Origin: Volvariella volvacea V23
Taxonomy: Eukaryota > Basidiomycota > Agaricomycetes > Agaricales > Pluteaceae
Direction: 5' to 3'
Length of the DNA: 64,000 bases
NCBI GenBank assembly: GCA_000349905.1
Contig: KB722752.1
Span: 59,428 to 123,427, forward strand
Shown: positions 1 through 11,300 of the stretch, piece after piece
Position numbering within the stretch: the stretch's first letter is position 1
Layout of the letters: each line of letters starts with the position of its first letter
Notes under the pieces: generated by a model
The model's database searches: none
What the model was told of the DNA's origin: nothing
The model's input: only the letters and a program-made list of their open reading frames with translations
Made by a program: the position numbers and the translations under genes

Positions 1-3000
1 TGAGATATGATATTGAGATGCGGCCACGATGTGTCGCGGTAGTGTGTTTTTTGATGGGCAACAGCTCGGCACGGCTATCTTCATTGTACGCGTTCTGTTT
101 AATGAGGCGATGCTGTGTCGAGGGACCTCTTCTCGGGGTTCCCTACCGTTGTCCTTGCTCTCCTTCCTCGGAGTTTATGATTCGTGTTCCGTGTTCCGTT
201 GGTGTTGAATTGGGCTTCCCTTCTTTTTTTAATGTTGGTTCTGGTTCTGGTTTGTGTGTTTCGTGGCTGTTTCTTATTGGTTCAGGGTGTTGGGTCGAAT
301 TTAAAATTCGGAGATGTGTAGGTTTTGGGTGTGCACATTCATTTTATCTATTTCAGGTGCGGTTGTATAGGAAGGGAGGAGATGCGATGTGTCGTTTTTA
401 CTATCATTCTTTTTCTTTTTCTGTTCTTTCTTTTTTTTCTTTCTTCACGATCATCCCGTGCTGCTTTATTCTGCCATATCTAATCATTTATCTTGCACCA
501 TTTCTTTTTTTTTTCTGTGCGTGCATGCGTCGTTAGGCGCCGCTCCATACACCCCCCAACTCTTTTTCGTTTTCATACTTCTACAGACAATGCTATCAAC
601 AACGTCTTACCATCGTTACGACTTTTTAGCCTTATGTTTTTATGTTCTATTTTCTTCTACCCCTCTTACATACCCTGCTAGGTGCCCTCGCGGTCAGCCG
701 CCGCCACCGGCGACTACTACTGCTACTGCCACCGCTACTTTTTACCTGTTACCCTTTCGGACTCGTCGCCTTAGGCTCTTACGACAACGACCCGCTACGA
801 TCGACGTCGGCGTCTACCAACCGCCGTTCATTCGACGACGAAAAAAAAAACAAACTGCTTTCTTTGTACTACGTTGAACTATTATGAAGGACTTTGACAA
901 AAAAGGCAAGGTGTCATTGTCCGTTTTCGTATTATAATGTTGGCTAGCTCGATAGCTGTGACGAACAATTTATGACGGTTTTTATGTGTTGCGTCGCTGT
1001 TGGTTGGTTTTGTGGTGTAGGCGGTCGGGTGTGTGGGCTAATGTGTTATGTGCGTTGTATTGTAATGACCATTTAATGTCGCGTCGTCCATGCCACTGAG
1101 CTCAACATGCACAGTTGTAATTGAGACCAATTCGAGTCTTAACCGACCACCAGCACTACATGAGGCCCGTCATTGCGGAGGACGTATCTATCTCGCGATC
1201 GGAGCCCACTACCTCCGGAAAATCGTGCGACGTGCAGTCTCCCCATTGTGCAATTCATAACGACTCTACAGCATTTGCTGGAGCTGGTCCCTCCTCCCTC
1301 CTTTCTATCGATGAAAACCTCATTGCTTGCGGTTGCACTTGTGCTTGTGCTGGATGTTATTATAACCCTATACCTTCTCCGTCACGGCTCTTCTGCGTGT
1401 TTGTGTCTGTTGCTTGCTTTGCAACTCGGTGTCGTTCGCGATGGGTGCGTGTGTTTAAGCGTTACATGCGTGGAACTCGGAGGATCCGGAGGAAAGGGGA
1501 GGCTGGAGACTTGGACTGAGACCTCGAGCAGTCGTGCGTGGACTAGATGCTTGGGCATGTATACTCCACCGTTTACTCGCACTGGTACTGCGCTCGCGTT
1601 GCGCAACGCCAGCGATCAAAATGGAGGTATCCCGACGTTTCAAGGGGAACTTGGGGGAGCGCTATTACGAGTATAAGCGCCAATATTGTAACGTCCGCCC
1701 TCCGGAGGTTTGCGGGGTGATCCGCGTTTTGGTGCAGAGAGGTTTCGTCCGTCTCCCTGGGCGTGGTGACTTTTGAGATTTGAAATTGGGTGATTGGGTG
1801 CATGTTTTGAGGGATGAGGGCCCCGACCCCCGACGTCGACGTCATGGATGGTTTGATTACTTGGCCCCACTTGAGAGGGGTACAAAGCGCCTACAAAGAG
1901 GCGTCATAGCGCTATAATGTGTGCCGACGTAGAAGGGCTCCTTTGTCGGTATTAACGTCACAGTAGCTTTCTATGCCCACCGACTTGATCAGCTTACAAC
2001 TGATGTGTAACGTATGAACGCTGATGGGTTAGCTGGAGGTCCAAATTCCGGGTTCGTCGCAGTACAGCCTTTGCGACTCTTGCTCCGAATGCTCAGCTCC
2101 TATCCCGAGCCTCGTCCAGCCGAGAAATCAGCCCTCGCTCTTCCCTTTCATACTTCAGTTATCTACCTCTCCTCCGAAGTTTGAGTTTGTAATCTGGATT
2201 ACCGATTAGGTATCATAAAAGAACGCGTATCATGATCACTTACACGTATTGGAAAAGGATTTCGGAATCGAAAGACGTTACCGCATTACGATTGATAGTA
2301 CGTCTCCGAGTCCGGTAGCATTCCACTTAATTAACTTGCCTACATCATCGGTCGGGTCGGGATGTCTGTGATCTTTGAAGAGTGGGGGGACCCTATCAGT
2401 AGAGGAAATGTAGGACGCCCTGCAGTTGCCTTTGTTTTGAACGAAGGGAAGATCGCACACTGCTGCAGCAGTGAAGACGGATCCGGATCCTTGCCTATAC
2501 AATTCACGTATCCCGGTCCGTCTCCGAGTCCGGAGGCATTTAGCTTGTAGGTTAACGTAAAAGCGTGTGTGCGCAAAAGCATTATCGCCCTCACCGTATC
2601 GTGTATCGCTCGTCCAATTGGCGGGGTCGCCCTGAGCTCATTAAGTGGATATACCTACGCACGATAGTGATCATAGGAGAGAATTAGGCAATGGAGTGGC
2701 AATGCCAAAACACGATCCGGTTCATATTCACGCGAACCTGCCAACAGCGAACATTTTGTTCCGCTGAGCCTGTGGACCTTCAAGGATACTCCCAGACGGC
2801 GTCATATGTCTGTCATCGTAGCGGAGAATGCAGACGGTATTAAATAGATATGATGTCTTCCGTCGGTTTGGGAATCACATACCGTCGCTTTCCTGAACTC
2901 GATGGCATCACGACCTCTCGCATCTCCCATCGAACAGGGCGCTTTTGATTTTGAAATGAAATGTGAGGCAATGACAGCACGCCTGAGCGGACCGCTGGGC

Positions 3001-3459
3001 TCAATAGCAGTTTATCGCAGCTATTGGCAATTACAATTTGCCGGTCAATCAAGCTCGTCGCGACCCAAGTCCACGGTTTTTTAAACCTGGCTTTGTCGGT
3101 AAATGCCGCTCAATTTGAGATTCCGCCTAAAAGTTGTTGCAAGGCGCCGACACTTTCACTTTCTCCTCAAGTTTTTCTAAGTACCACCTGTATCAACGGA
3201 CTCCCTCAGCGCGTCAAATCTATGCTCAAAGCCCCATCTTCCATTTCTCAACGCACGTCCCGATTGCCAGCCTCAATCAGAAGAGCGGATTCCCGGGCAT
3301 CTCGTATCTCCGAAAGATAGAATTCCTTGGGAGGCCTCGTGTACCCGAGTTCGTGTTTCGCCTTGAGCCGAATCTCGTCACGTACTGCGCGTGCTCTCGT
3401 AACGTCCGTAATATCAATTACAAGTCAAAATTCGATAACCTAACCCAACCACGCTTGAC
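1..3459. other. Region with no recognisable gene
   Basis: No reading frame here resembles a known family or splices into a convincing protein. The first 900 bases are rich in T and C tracts (for example around 400-450 and 500-520), as in basidiomycete promoters or untranslated leaders, so they may belong to a gene left of the window. Around 1310 there is a short hydrophobic frame starting MKTSLLAVALVLVLD, which looks signal-like but leads into unconvincing sequence. A 12-base palindrome (GACGTCGACGTC, 1832-1843) and a 22-base imperfect direct repeat (2301-2322 and 2519-2540) are the only structured elements seen. Confidence 0.5.
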
Positions 3460-3939
3460 CTAATAATGACTTCTTCGACTGACGGTCCGACCAACGATCC
3501 ACACCTCACCGTGTCCTGGCTGCCGTCCCTTGGCCTCTGGAACCCATTGATACTGCTGCTTTGCCTCGTTGAGGGAGCGTGTTCTTATGAATGGGTGCAT
3601 GTTCACTATGGTGCTGATGAATGGCCCAATGCAGAATGTCGGCGATTGCAAGACCAGAATAAGTTGATGAGCTGTGGTGACATCGACACCTTCCGTGACG
3701 GCCGGGTAGAGGGGTAGTTCCATTGGGCTTGGGGTGTTTCTTTCTTCCAGGACCTCTGGCGTACCGTGCCTATCGAGAATGAGGATGCTTGGGTCTGTTA
3801 AACGTCCAATCATAGACCTAGTTGTCTTCCAACCACCTCTTTGATCGAGCTGGGCCGCAAACATTGAGGCCACCGTTAACTCGTACTCGTGTGTTCCTCC
3901 CTCAATGGCACACCGAGAGCCAAACTCTGCTTCATTCAA
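3460..3939 (-). CDS. Possible orphan open reading frame, 159 residues
   Basis: A single uninterrupted minus-strand frame starts MNEAEFGSRC and ends near RTVSRRSHY. The stretch around residues 40-65 (GRLTDPSILILDRHG) has a protein-like composition. I recognise no domain, signal peptide or membrane segment. The frame could equally be chance: shorter frames overlap it on the other strand, and no neighbouring exon was found that extends it. Treat as a candidate only. Confidence 0.2.
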   Translation of the reverse strand: MNEAEFGSRCAIEGGTHEYELTVASMFAAQLDQRGGWKTTRSMIGRLTDPSILILDRHGTPEVLEERNTPSPMELPLYPAVTEGVDVTTAHQLILVLQSPTFCIGPFISTIVNMHPFIRTRSLNEAKQQYQWVPEAKGRQPGHGEVWIVGRTVSRRSHY

Positions 3940-4099
3940 ATTCCCCGGTGCTTCCCCGCATTTGGTCTATCTGGGAATGTGTTCATTCTACGTCACGCGA
4001 CGTGATGATAAAACCGGGAAACGCATTCAGCTGCACTCGCCGACCGGGTGCTCAGCGGCAAAGCAGGTAGCGAGGACGAGACACGTACTATTGAATACA

Positions 4100-4950
4100 T
4101 CACGCTACTACCGCCTATTCCCTTTCATCCTCCCCTCTATCTGGTGCTTTGCATGCCACGACCCTCAAGCTCCTCATATCAAGTCCCATACATTTCGGAT
4201 TCTTTTCTCACCAAGCATCCTCCTCCCCCTGCATCCTCCCCCCCTTTTTTGTGCTCTCCTACGGGCCAGTTTTGCGAACCTGCTATTATTTCTTGCTCTT
4301 CCTTGTACCTCCCTGGTTCCCTTGCTAGCACTTCCCTCCCCCATTCAGTTGGCTACAAGCCGCACTCACCGATCTCAAGCTCTGAATCTACACATCATTA
4401 CTTTCATTCCCCGAGGACTATAAGCTTAGGAGCAATCGAACCATCAAACTCTGCTCCTTCCCTGTCTCCTCCCAGCTGCAGTTTCGTTGCACCTCCCCCT
4501 AACTGTCCCCCAATCTTGTGACGCCCCTCTTGTCACCCCTGCTTCTCTGCACGAGTTCTTTCGTCCCTTTTCATCTTCGAGCCTTCGCTTACTCGCCTAT
4601 AAATCTTTGGACTCTTAGTACTCACATCGTTCTTTGTCCCACTCCTCGGTTTGCAAAGACCTTTGGACTTGTGTCCATTTGCCCACTTCCCCGATCCCAT
4701 ACTCCACCAATCCACCCGAGGTTGAATATCCCGTCCTTCGCCAACGCCTGGTTGTACCCGAAAAGCTACAATACCCGGCATTTCTACTTAAACCAGACCT
4801 CCTAGTACAACTGGTAAGCACTGATTTCTCTACTGCCCACTTCCCTTTCCACGATTTCCTTTCCATTTTTCATACGTGTCCTGAAAACAAAAACTCTTTG
4901 ACAATTCCCCCCTCCCCCCACGCTTCGCAATTGCTTCTGTACATAGTTGG
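4100..4950 (+). promoter_or_regulatory. Pyrimidine-rich promoter/leader of the F-box gene
   Basis: The plus strand is strongly enriched in C and T over about 800 bases, a common composition for promoters and 5' untranslated regions of highly expressed basidiomycete genes. A good donor (gtaagc) lies at 4812. A matching acceptor (ccggtacag) lies at 5188-5196, after a ctgac branch-like site. The leader may therefore contain a 385-bp intron, which would move the true start of the following gene downstream. Confidence 0.45.
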
Positions 4951-7900
4951 ATGCTCGTTTCGACTGCCTGGCAATTCAATCGGTCATCAGCGTGGGTTGG
5001 GATTATAGCAGCAGCAACAGCTTTGTTGATTGGCTGCATTTGGTGGACATCAGTATCAATAACATCATTGCGCTTTACGGATTTGGATATCCCTGATCCT
5101 CACCTTTTCCTCTTACTCTCCATAGTCTCGGCTCTCTCTTTCCCAATCATCGGGCTGACTATCAAGCTTTTCTTCAACTATAATTTCCGGTACAGACCAG
5201 AGTCAAGCGAAACTCACGCACCAAAAGTCATGAACATGGCACCCGTTTTTGATGACAGCAACACGACCACATCTATGAATGTCAAAGTCACGACACCCGG
5301 CACGACCACAAACACAAATTCGGCCAATTCAAATTTGGACGAAGTCCCTCTTAACGACGCTTACGAGACCCAAAAAGCGAACCATCAACGCTACCACTTC
5401 TCTTCTAACATGTCGTCGTCTGGCATAGCAGGAAGCGAACACATTTCCATCACCATTCACGCACCTGAAATCGAGCCCATCGTAACCGATATCTCTAGCC
5501 TCCCCCCAGACAGCGACATTTATTCACTTCGAACACCTATTTCCTCTATTCCCGATGACGACAGTTTCGATAATATTACCATCAGCATTGACGGTGATAT
5601 CGACGAGACGGAAAACGACATCGATACAAGTAGCGAGCTCGATTCGGCAGAACATGACTCTTCCTTGATGGACTCTGATTATGCTGGTGGACTCGGTGTA
5701 GGGGGGAGCGGTAATGGCTCGGAAGGTCCTAGCTCCAGTCTCGGACTGGGTCTCAGTAGGAGGAGGAAGGGTAAGATGCGAGCGGGATTGCGTTCTCCAT
5801 CCTCTGCACCTCTATCACCAATTATCTCTCCTTCACGACAAGAAGAGATGCAAGCCGCTAGCAAAATTGTTTGCCCTCCACCGAGTCCCGGTATTTCATT
5901 GACATCCGTTCAAACACCTAATGGCTCGCGTCGACCTGTCATCCCGCATCAAATTGCAAATGCGAGCGCGACCGTTGCTTACGGTGTTAACGTCAATGGC
6001 GTGGCGCCCACTGCAGCAAGCGTGGGGACCGGTACAGCATCTACGAGTAATTCCTCAGGCTCGGGAACTCTTTTCCCGGTACCCCTCGAAGGATCTTCAT
6101 TTGCTTCTGCCGCTCAAGGGACATCAACAGCCTCTCCTGCATTTTTAACTCTTCCTCCTTCCACCTCCTCATTCATGCCACTACCCTCATTCGCCACCAC
6201 CTCTGAGGCGTCGGTCTCCGGCTCCTCTTCACAAAATGAAAAGAATTCCGCCGAGGCCGCGTCTACAGCTACTCCACAACCAGCTCCCCCGCCACCACCA
6301 ATAACTCGAATTCCTGTAGAGTTGCTTTGCGAAATTTTCAGCCATTACGTACAAGGAGGCGACCCTAAACCTCGGTGGCGTACCACCGACCGTCCGGATA
6401 GCGGAGGATTCGACACCACGCCGCTGCTACTAGGGAGAATATGTCGATATTGGAGGATGGTTTCTCTGCTCATGCCCTCATTGTGGTCGGAGATCACTAT
6501 CCGAAAGCCCAAGGAGAGGCATGTCAGGCTGGCCGCAATCTGGTTGCAGAGATCGGGAAGACACCCTTTGACGTTGACGTTACAACAGCAACCTGTTAGC
6601 CCCGTCAGGCGGGCTGGGATCACGCCACAGGGAGAAACCGGAGAGGAGGAAAATGGAGGAAGGCTGGCGATGCTCAGGGAGAAGAAACGGCGTGAGGAAG
6701 AGAAGGTTGCCACCGAAATTATGAAGCTGTTCTTGAAGCATATCGGACGATGGCAGGATGTCACTTTTGCATTTGTTGGAAAGTCAGGTTCTCCTTTGAT
6801 TTCGTTGCTCGTTGGATCCATCCGCCCGCCGCTTACCCCATCTCCCGACGATGCCACTGTGGCTCTCAACCCTAGCGCTCACTCAGACGATGAGGAGGAG
6901 AGCTATTACGATGCAACAATCAATACCGTTGGTGGCATCCGCCCTAGTTCAGCTACTTTACTCCGTTCATCAGCGATCAGCCTCCAAGGATGGGACATGC
7001 AGAGCGTCAATTCCTTCTGGAAACGATTGTATGCCTCCCCAACATTATCCTCAGTGGATTGGGTTGATTGCTACAAGACTACCTTACCCCCGAACGTCCC
7101 CTGGGAGCAGATGGCTTCAGTCAACTTGGGCAGAAATATTGATATCCACTCGGCAATGTTTGACGTCCTACCTAGATGCAAGAAGCTCAAGCAGCTTTCG
7201 CTCTCGCGGTTGAAGCTTAGGGATATTGATGGCCTTCAGGGTCAAGGTGTACCTACCGCTACGTCAGCGACGGCTGCAAGAGGAGACCCAGAACCCTTAT
7301 TCCTTCCTCATCTCCACTCGCTCACCATCAAAGTCTCCGATCCTCGGATTGCTCAGCTCCTTGACACCCTCATCTTGCCCTCTTTGACTAAGCTCGAGCT
7401 TTTCCAGAGCAGCGTTGAACGTTTACCGAATGTTCAATGCATTGTCGACCTCGTCAAGAGATCAAAATGCAAGCTGACACACCTCGCGGTGATGGACTCA
7501 TCCATGGGCGAGGAGCAGTTGTTGAAATTGATTGGAATGAAGGAGATACAAAATCACCTGAAGGAGTTAGAAATCTGGTCGCCAATGACGGATAGGGTGA
7601 TGCAAGCGCTAACCCTGGATTGGATAAATTCGGAGATCGATTCTGAGTCGGATAGCATGGATACCGGGAGTAGGTGGAAGGGCAAGAGAAAATGTGGAAG
7701 CTGGCTCGCTGGTAGAAGGTCTGTTGCTGGGGTCGAGGGCAACCGCTATGTTGTCGCTGATGACCACAGTGATGGCTCCTCTCTTGATTCTCCCTCCTGC
7801 ACATCATCCTCCAACTGCTCTCCGTCGTCCTCCGGTATCGGCGAAAGCCCTTCCTCTCCGATCCCCTCAGCCTCTGCATCATCCCCTCAGCCATTAGCCA

Positions 7901-8238
7901 GGAACGTCATATCAAGTACAGTTACCTCCCTCCTACCTGCGTTACAACAAATATACCTAGGACGGTGCCGAGCCTCGGATGGACGAGTTTCGGATATGGT
8001 TGCTTCACGCCTAGGTCATCGCTCTCCCGTGCCATCCTCAGCTCCATCCCTATCATCATCATGGTCATCCTCTTCCTCGTCATCAGATGCACCGCTCACT
8101 CCATCATCTCCATCATTCCCATCCTTCACGAAGCTACGTAGAATTGGTGTTCACTTCGACCCCCGACAATCGCCTATAAGCGATAAGGCTTATCTGGAGA
8201 GTATCAAGGGCGTCGAACTGGACGTGGATATGTTCTAA
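4951..8238 (+). CDS. Large F-box protein
   Basis: A single exon of 1095 codons. The F-box is at about residues 450-510, beginning ITRIPVELLCEIFSHYV and followed by the RICRYWRMVSLLMPSLWSEI block seen in basidiomycete F-box/LRR-like proteins. F-box proteins bind Skp1 and present substrates to SCF ubiquitin ligases. Before it lie about 350 residues of Ser/Thr/Asp-rich, probably disordered sequence. After it come degenerate leucine-rich stretches, interrupted around residues 930-1000 and 1020-1060 by Ser-rich insertions. The first 93 residues contain two hydrophobic segments (near 15-35 and 50-75). These may be real membrane anchors, but splicing 4812-5196 would remove them and start the protein at Met94 or Met96 (5230 or 5236), the latter with an A at -3 and G at +4. 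It is much longer than the other F-box proteins here and is not a close paralogue of them. Confidence 0.8.
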   Translation: MLVSTAWQFNRSSAWVGIIAAATALLIGCIWWTSVSITSLRFTDLDIPDPHLFLLLSIVSALSFPIIGLTIKLFFNYNFRYRPESSETHAPKVMNMAPVFDDSNTTTSMNVKVTTPGTTTNTNSANSNLDEVPLNDAYETQKANHQRYHFSSNMSSSGIAGSEHISITIHAPEIEPIVTDISSLPPDSDIYSLRTPISSIPDDDSFDNITISIDGDIDETENDIDTSSELDSAEHDSSLMDSDYAGGLGVGGSGNGSEGPSSSLGLGLSRRRKGKMRAGLRSPSSAPLSPIISPSRQEEMQAASKIVCPPPSPGISLTSVQTPNGSRRPVIPHQIANASATVAYGVNVNGVAPTAASVGTGTASTSNSSGSGTLFPVPLEGSSFASAAQGTSTASPAFLTLPPSTSSFMPLPSFATTSEASVSGSSSQNEKNSAEAASTATPQPAPPPPPITRIPVELLCEIFSHYVQGGDPKPRWRTTDRPDSGGFDTTPLLLGRICRYWRMVSLLMPSLWSEITIRKPKERHVRLAAIWLQRSGRHPLTLTLQQQPVSPVRRAGITPQGETGEEENGGRLAMLREKKRREEEKVATEIMKLFLKHIGRWQDVTFAFVGKSGSPLISLLVGSIRPPLTPSPDDATVALNPSAHSDDEEESYYDATINTVGGIRPSSATLLRSSAISLQGWDMQSVNSFWKRLYASPTLSSVDWVDCYKTTLPPNVPWEQMASVNLGRNIDIHSAMFDVLPRCKKLKQLSLSRLKLRDIDGLQGQGVPTATSATAARGDPEPLFLPHLHSLTIKVSDPRIAQLLDTLILPSLTKLELFQSSVERLPNVQCIVDLVKRSKCKLTHLAVMDSSMGEEQLLKLIGMKEIQNHLKELEIWSPMTDRVMQALTLDWINSEIDSESDSMDTGSRWKGKRKCGSWLAGRRSVAGVEGNRYVVADDHSDGSSLDSPSCTSSSNCSPSSSGIGESPSSPIPSASASSPQPLARNVISSTVTSLLPALQQIYLGRCRASDGRVSDMVASRLGHRSPVPSSAPSLSSSWSSSSSSSDAPLTPSSPSFPSFTKLRRIGVHFDPRQSPISDKAYLESIKGVELDVDMF

Positions 8239-11200
8239 CTTCTTTTTCCCCCTTCGCCATTCGTGTATTTCTTGTACATCTACATTTAGTCTTACATCTA
8301 ATTAGCGTACATATACCCTGCTTTGGAACCATTACACTTATCAGATTTTCCATACCAAAAAATTCCAATAAAAATTGGCATTATAATCGCATCTGCGCAG
8401 TGAAACTCTCTTGTTCATATTCCGACCACTAATGCTCACTGCAAGTGCTGGAGTTCGTCATCGTCTAACGATAATCAGGGAGCCGGGTAATAGCCCTGCG
8501 GGTCGTGAGCAACAACAACGCCGAATCGCGCGTCATACTACTGCACCGCGGAGTCTGTAGACACTCAAACGGTGGACGTAAGGCAAGTCGCCTATGACAC
8601 ACTCCTGACTCGAAGTTGAAACTGAACGAGCGTTGAGTAAATCCCAAAGCCGCCATTACGAGGGACGATGCCACGCCCCTCACAGGGAGAACCCAAGGGG
8701 GAAATTCGATAGCCGGTTGTTTCTGCTAGCGCACATTCTGGAACGCTCACGATTCTGATTCATTTTTCTTTGCTCCCTTTCCTGACAAGCTTCACTGAGT
8801 TTGGATGAGTGCCACAACACAAGGCTGTCAGTGGCGTGTAAACGTGTATGCGCCTGCAAGCTCGCACTGGCACAATTTTCTAAACCTGAATTTGTAGATA
8901 CACAAGCGGTGGCAACTTAAATTTGCGAAACATAAGAACAGGGATGAAGAACACCGGGCGTCCATTCAAACTCCAGCACCACTTATATGTCCGTTTGGTA
9001 TGGATATTCAGGGCCACTGGATGCCCTTTCGTACAACCTCTCCAGGTAGACTCTTTCTGCCACCGGTTGACGATGATGACGAGCACCGTTGACGTATAGT
9101 CATGGCAATGGTCTGTAACTCGTTCCGTTTATACTCTCAGCAACGATGCATGCATGCGACTGTCTCCGGCAACAATTGAGGGAAGGTGTCGGTGCCATCC
9201 TCGCCTCGTGTTTCAACTTCAACCTCTGGGAACACCGCAGAGCACCCACTGCGCTACTTCCCTGTTCAGGAAACAATAGGCGGATCTTGTATTTAAATGA
9301 GATTGGGTGATCGCGATCATAGAAGGCTACCGTCAACGCGCCTCGTTGGAGGTTTTATGATCGTGCTGCGGGATGATGAATTTGCGTATCAACTCCTGGG
9401 AAGAGTGTAGCGACCCCAGGAAGCTTCGTTTTAGAAGGATGGGCATAGAGAAGCTGTCACTCGCCATTTGTAGTAAGTAGTAAAGAATTTTCTTTCTTTG
9501 GTTTTCGAGAAAAATAACAAATATCTTCTGAGGGGCGAAGAAATGAGTTCTCTGTGATCAACAAAGCGTGCTGCAGTGCCTCTTTGGCTGTGCTAACCAA
9601 CAGACCATTAGCTGACCTTATCTTTGAGGGCATATAATTGGCTATAACATGGCTGAGGGCGGTGTTCGATTGTCACGGTTCTTCCCATTGACCTCAACCC
9701 GCTTCCCGACATTCTAGAAACCCGGTGCAGAATAAAGAGGGCGAAGCCTATCCTTGTTGGGCGATTCATGGAAGGTTACCCACTTGAATTGATCGGCCAA
9801 ATGAGCTGCGTGGTCCAGCTAGGCCAGCTGTTCCTGCCCCAATGCAGGTAATCACAATGGTTGTTCAAGGAAAAAATGCACTGTGAAACGTAAACAGTTG
9901 AGATTCCGCTTTGCAGATGTATTAGGTGGAGCTTAAATCCTCCAGCATTCTGCATAACAGCTCGGGCATATGGCGTGCCCACTGGTGCTTTGCTTGACAC
10001 CGGCTGCATAGATAGAAGGCTAGGTTCGCTCCCCTAGCCTACGGTGCGCTAGTAGAATCTAGAACGGGCCCGTCGTTGCCCTGATTTCACTATGCTAGTC
10101 ATGACGACGTCAAAGAGACGAAATCGTGGGGCTCAGGATAATGACCCGCTGCGAGACATGCACACTGTCATGCTCCAGCCCAAGACCCCAAATTTAGCTC
10201 TCATAGGAACTTCTACCGAGATTCGGATATGGGCTGGTGCAGGAGCTCTATATAATTATATGAAGTTGTGGTAAGCAGAAATGCTGATCCAAAGATATAC
10301 GTGACTTGCGTCATAGGGAGAAGGACCTCTGACCTTAAGCCATAGTTGTGATGGTTCCTATTCCTTTGGCACCGAAACATCAAGCGGAACCAGTTGCCTC
10401 TCCCGTCCTAAAGAGTTTGAACCTGGGTAAGTGCCCTCAATACAACACAGACCAGTTGGGATCATGATTGAAGCCAGCTGACCAGCAAACGGCAGTACAT
10501 GGGTATTAAGACCACAATATTGTGGTAATTAACAGCATACAACTCCGCATATTCCGCTGTTTTGGTCGCACAACCAGACTGGTCTGTAAGTATTAATTAT
10601 GGACCTTATTTGCTGGCGTGTCTCATCAAGTCCACTGTCCACCAGGACGGTTTCCTTAGGTCCCTGAGCGACACGCCCAAAGGATGCAATATAGAATTAG
10701 ATGGGTGGATCTCCACGGTTATCTTGTGGACAAACACCTCTAACAGCAGAAACAGCAGAGTGCATCGGAAGACACTTACGATAGCCGCGCATATACTTGG
10801 TCCGTCTATCAGTGGCTTTGAGATAGCAAAACTAACAGCACACAAGTGCATACCTATCAGTTCTTCTTCCCTTGCTTGATCGAAGTCAAACCTCGATGTC
10901 TAGGCTGCGCGCCCAAGGTCACCTATTGTGGATAGCTGTCGAGGGCAGTGGCCATCTTTAGCAGTGGCATTGCACCACTAATGGACTTCAGAATTGTTGA
11001 AAGAACAACCCGTGAGTCTTCTTGGTGCATGCTGGGGTAAACGAGGCAGAACCTGAGCAGTAGTTGACGGATGAGAGCAAGGACCGATGCTCAAGAAAGT
11101 ACGAGGAGCGCCAAATCCCGTGGAAAACGATTGATCCGGGCCGGCAAGACAGGTGGGTTCGGCACGTGTTGCAGGCCTCAATTCATTCCAAGTCTCCTAA

Positions 11201-11300
11201 CGAGCGTTAACACCTCCATTATTTCTGCAGGATACCCTTCCCTTTCAACCACCATCATCAACGATATCCCTGTCTATCGCGCCCTGCTATCGGTATCTTA
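8239..11300. other. 3 kb intergenic region
   Basis: The first 200 bases look like a 3' untranslated region (AT-rich, with an AATAAA-like aataaaa near 8368). The rest holds only short unrelated frames on both strands and no recognisable RNA gene. A 16-base perfect palindrome is listed separately. The last 200 bases must contain the promoter of the gene starting at 11301; no TATA box is obvious there. Confidence 0.5.
10511..10526. repeat. 16-base perfect palindrome
   Basis: accacaatattgtggt reads the same on both strands. It could be a dimeric factor binding site or chance; it lies about 0.8 kb upstream of the nearest gene start. Confidence 0.6.

Noticed and set aside
389..877. 162-codon plus-strand frame near the left edge
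   Set aside because: Made of Phe/Ser/Leu and Pro/Thr/Ala runs that arise from pyrimidine tracts; no domain and several overlapping frames of equal quality.
1173..1676. Frame containing a signal-like MKTSLLAVALVLVLD
   Set aside because: The sequence after the hydrophobic stretch is Cys/Leu-rich without any protein-like pattern, and a second frame overlaps with similar length; no exon structure found.
6345..6869. 174-codon minus-strand frame
   Set aside because: Lies entirely antisense to the F-box domain of the large F-box gene; a shadow.
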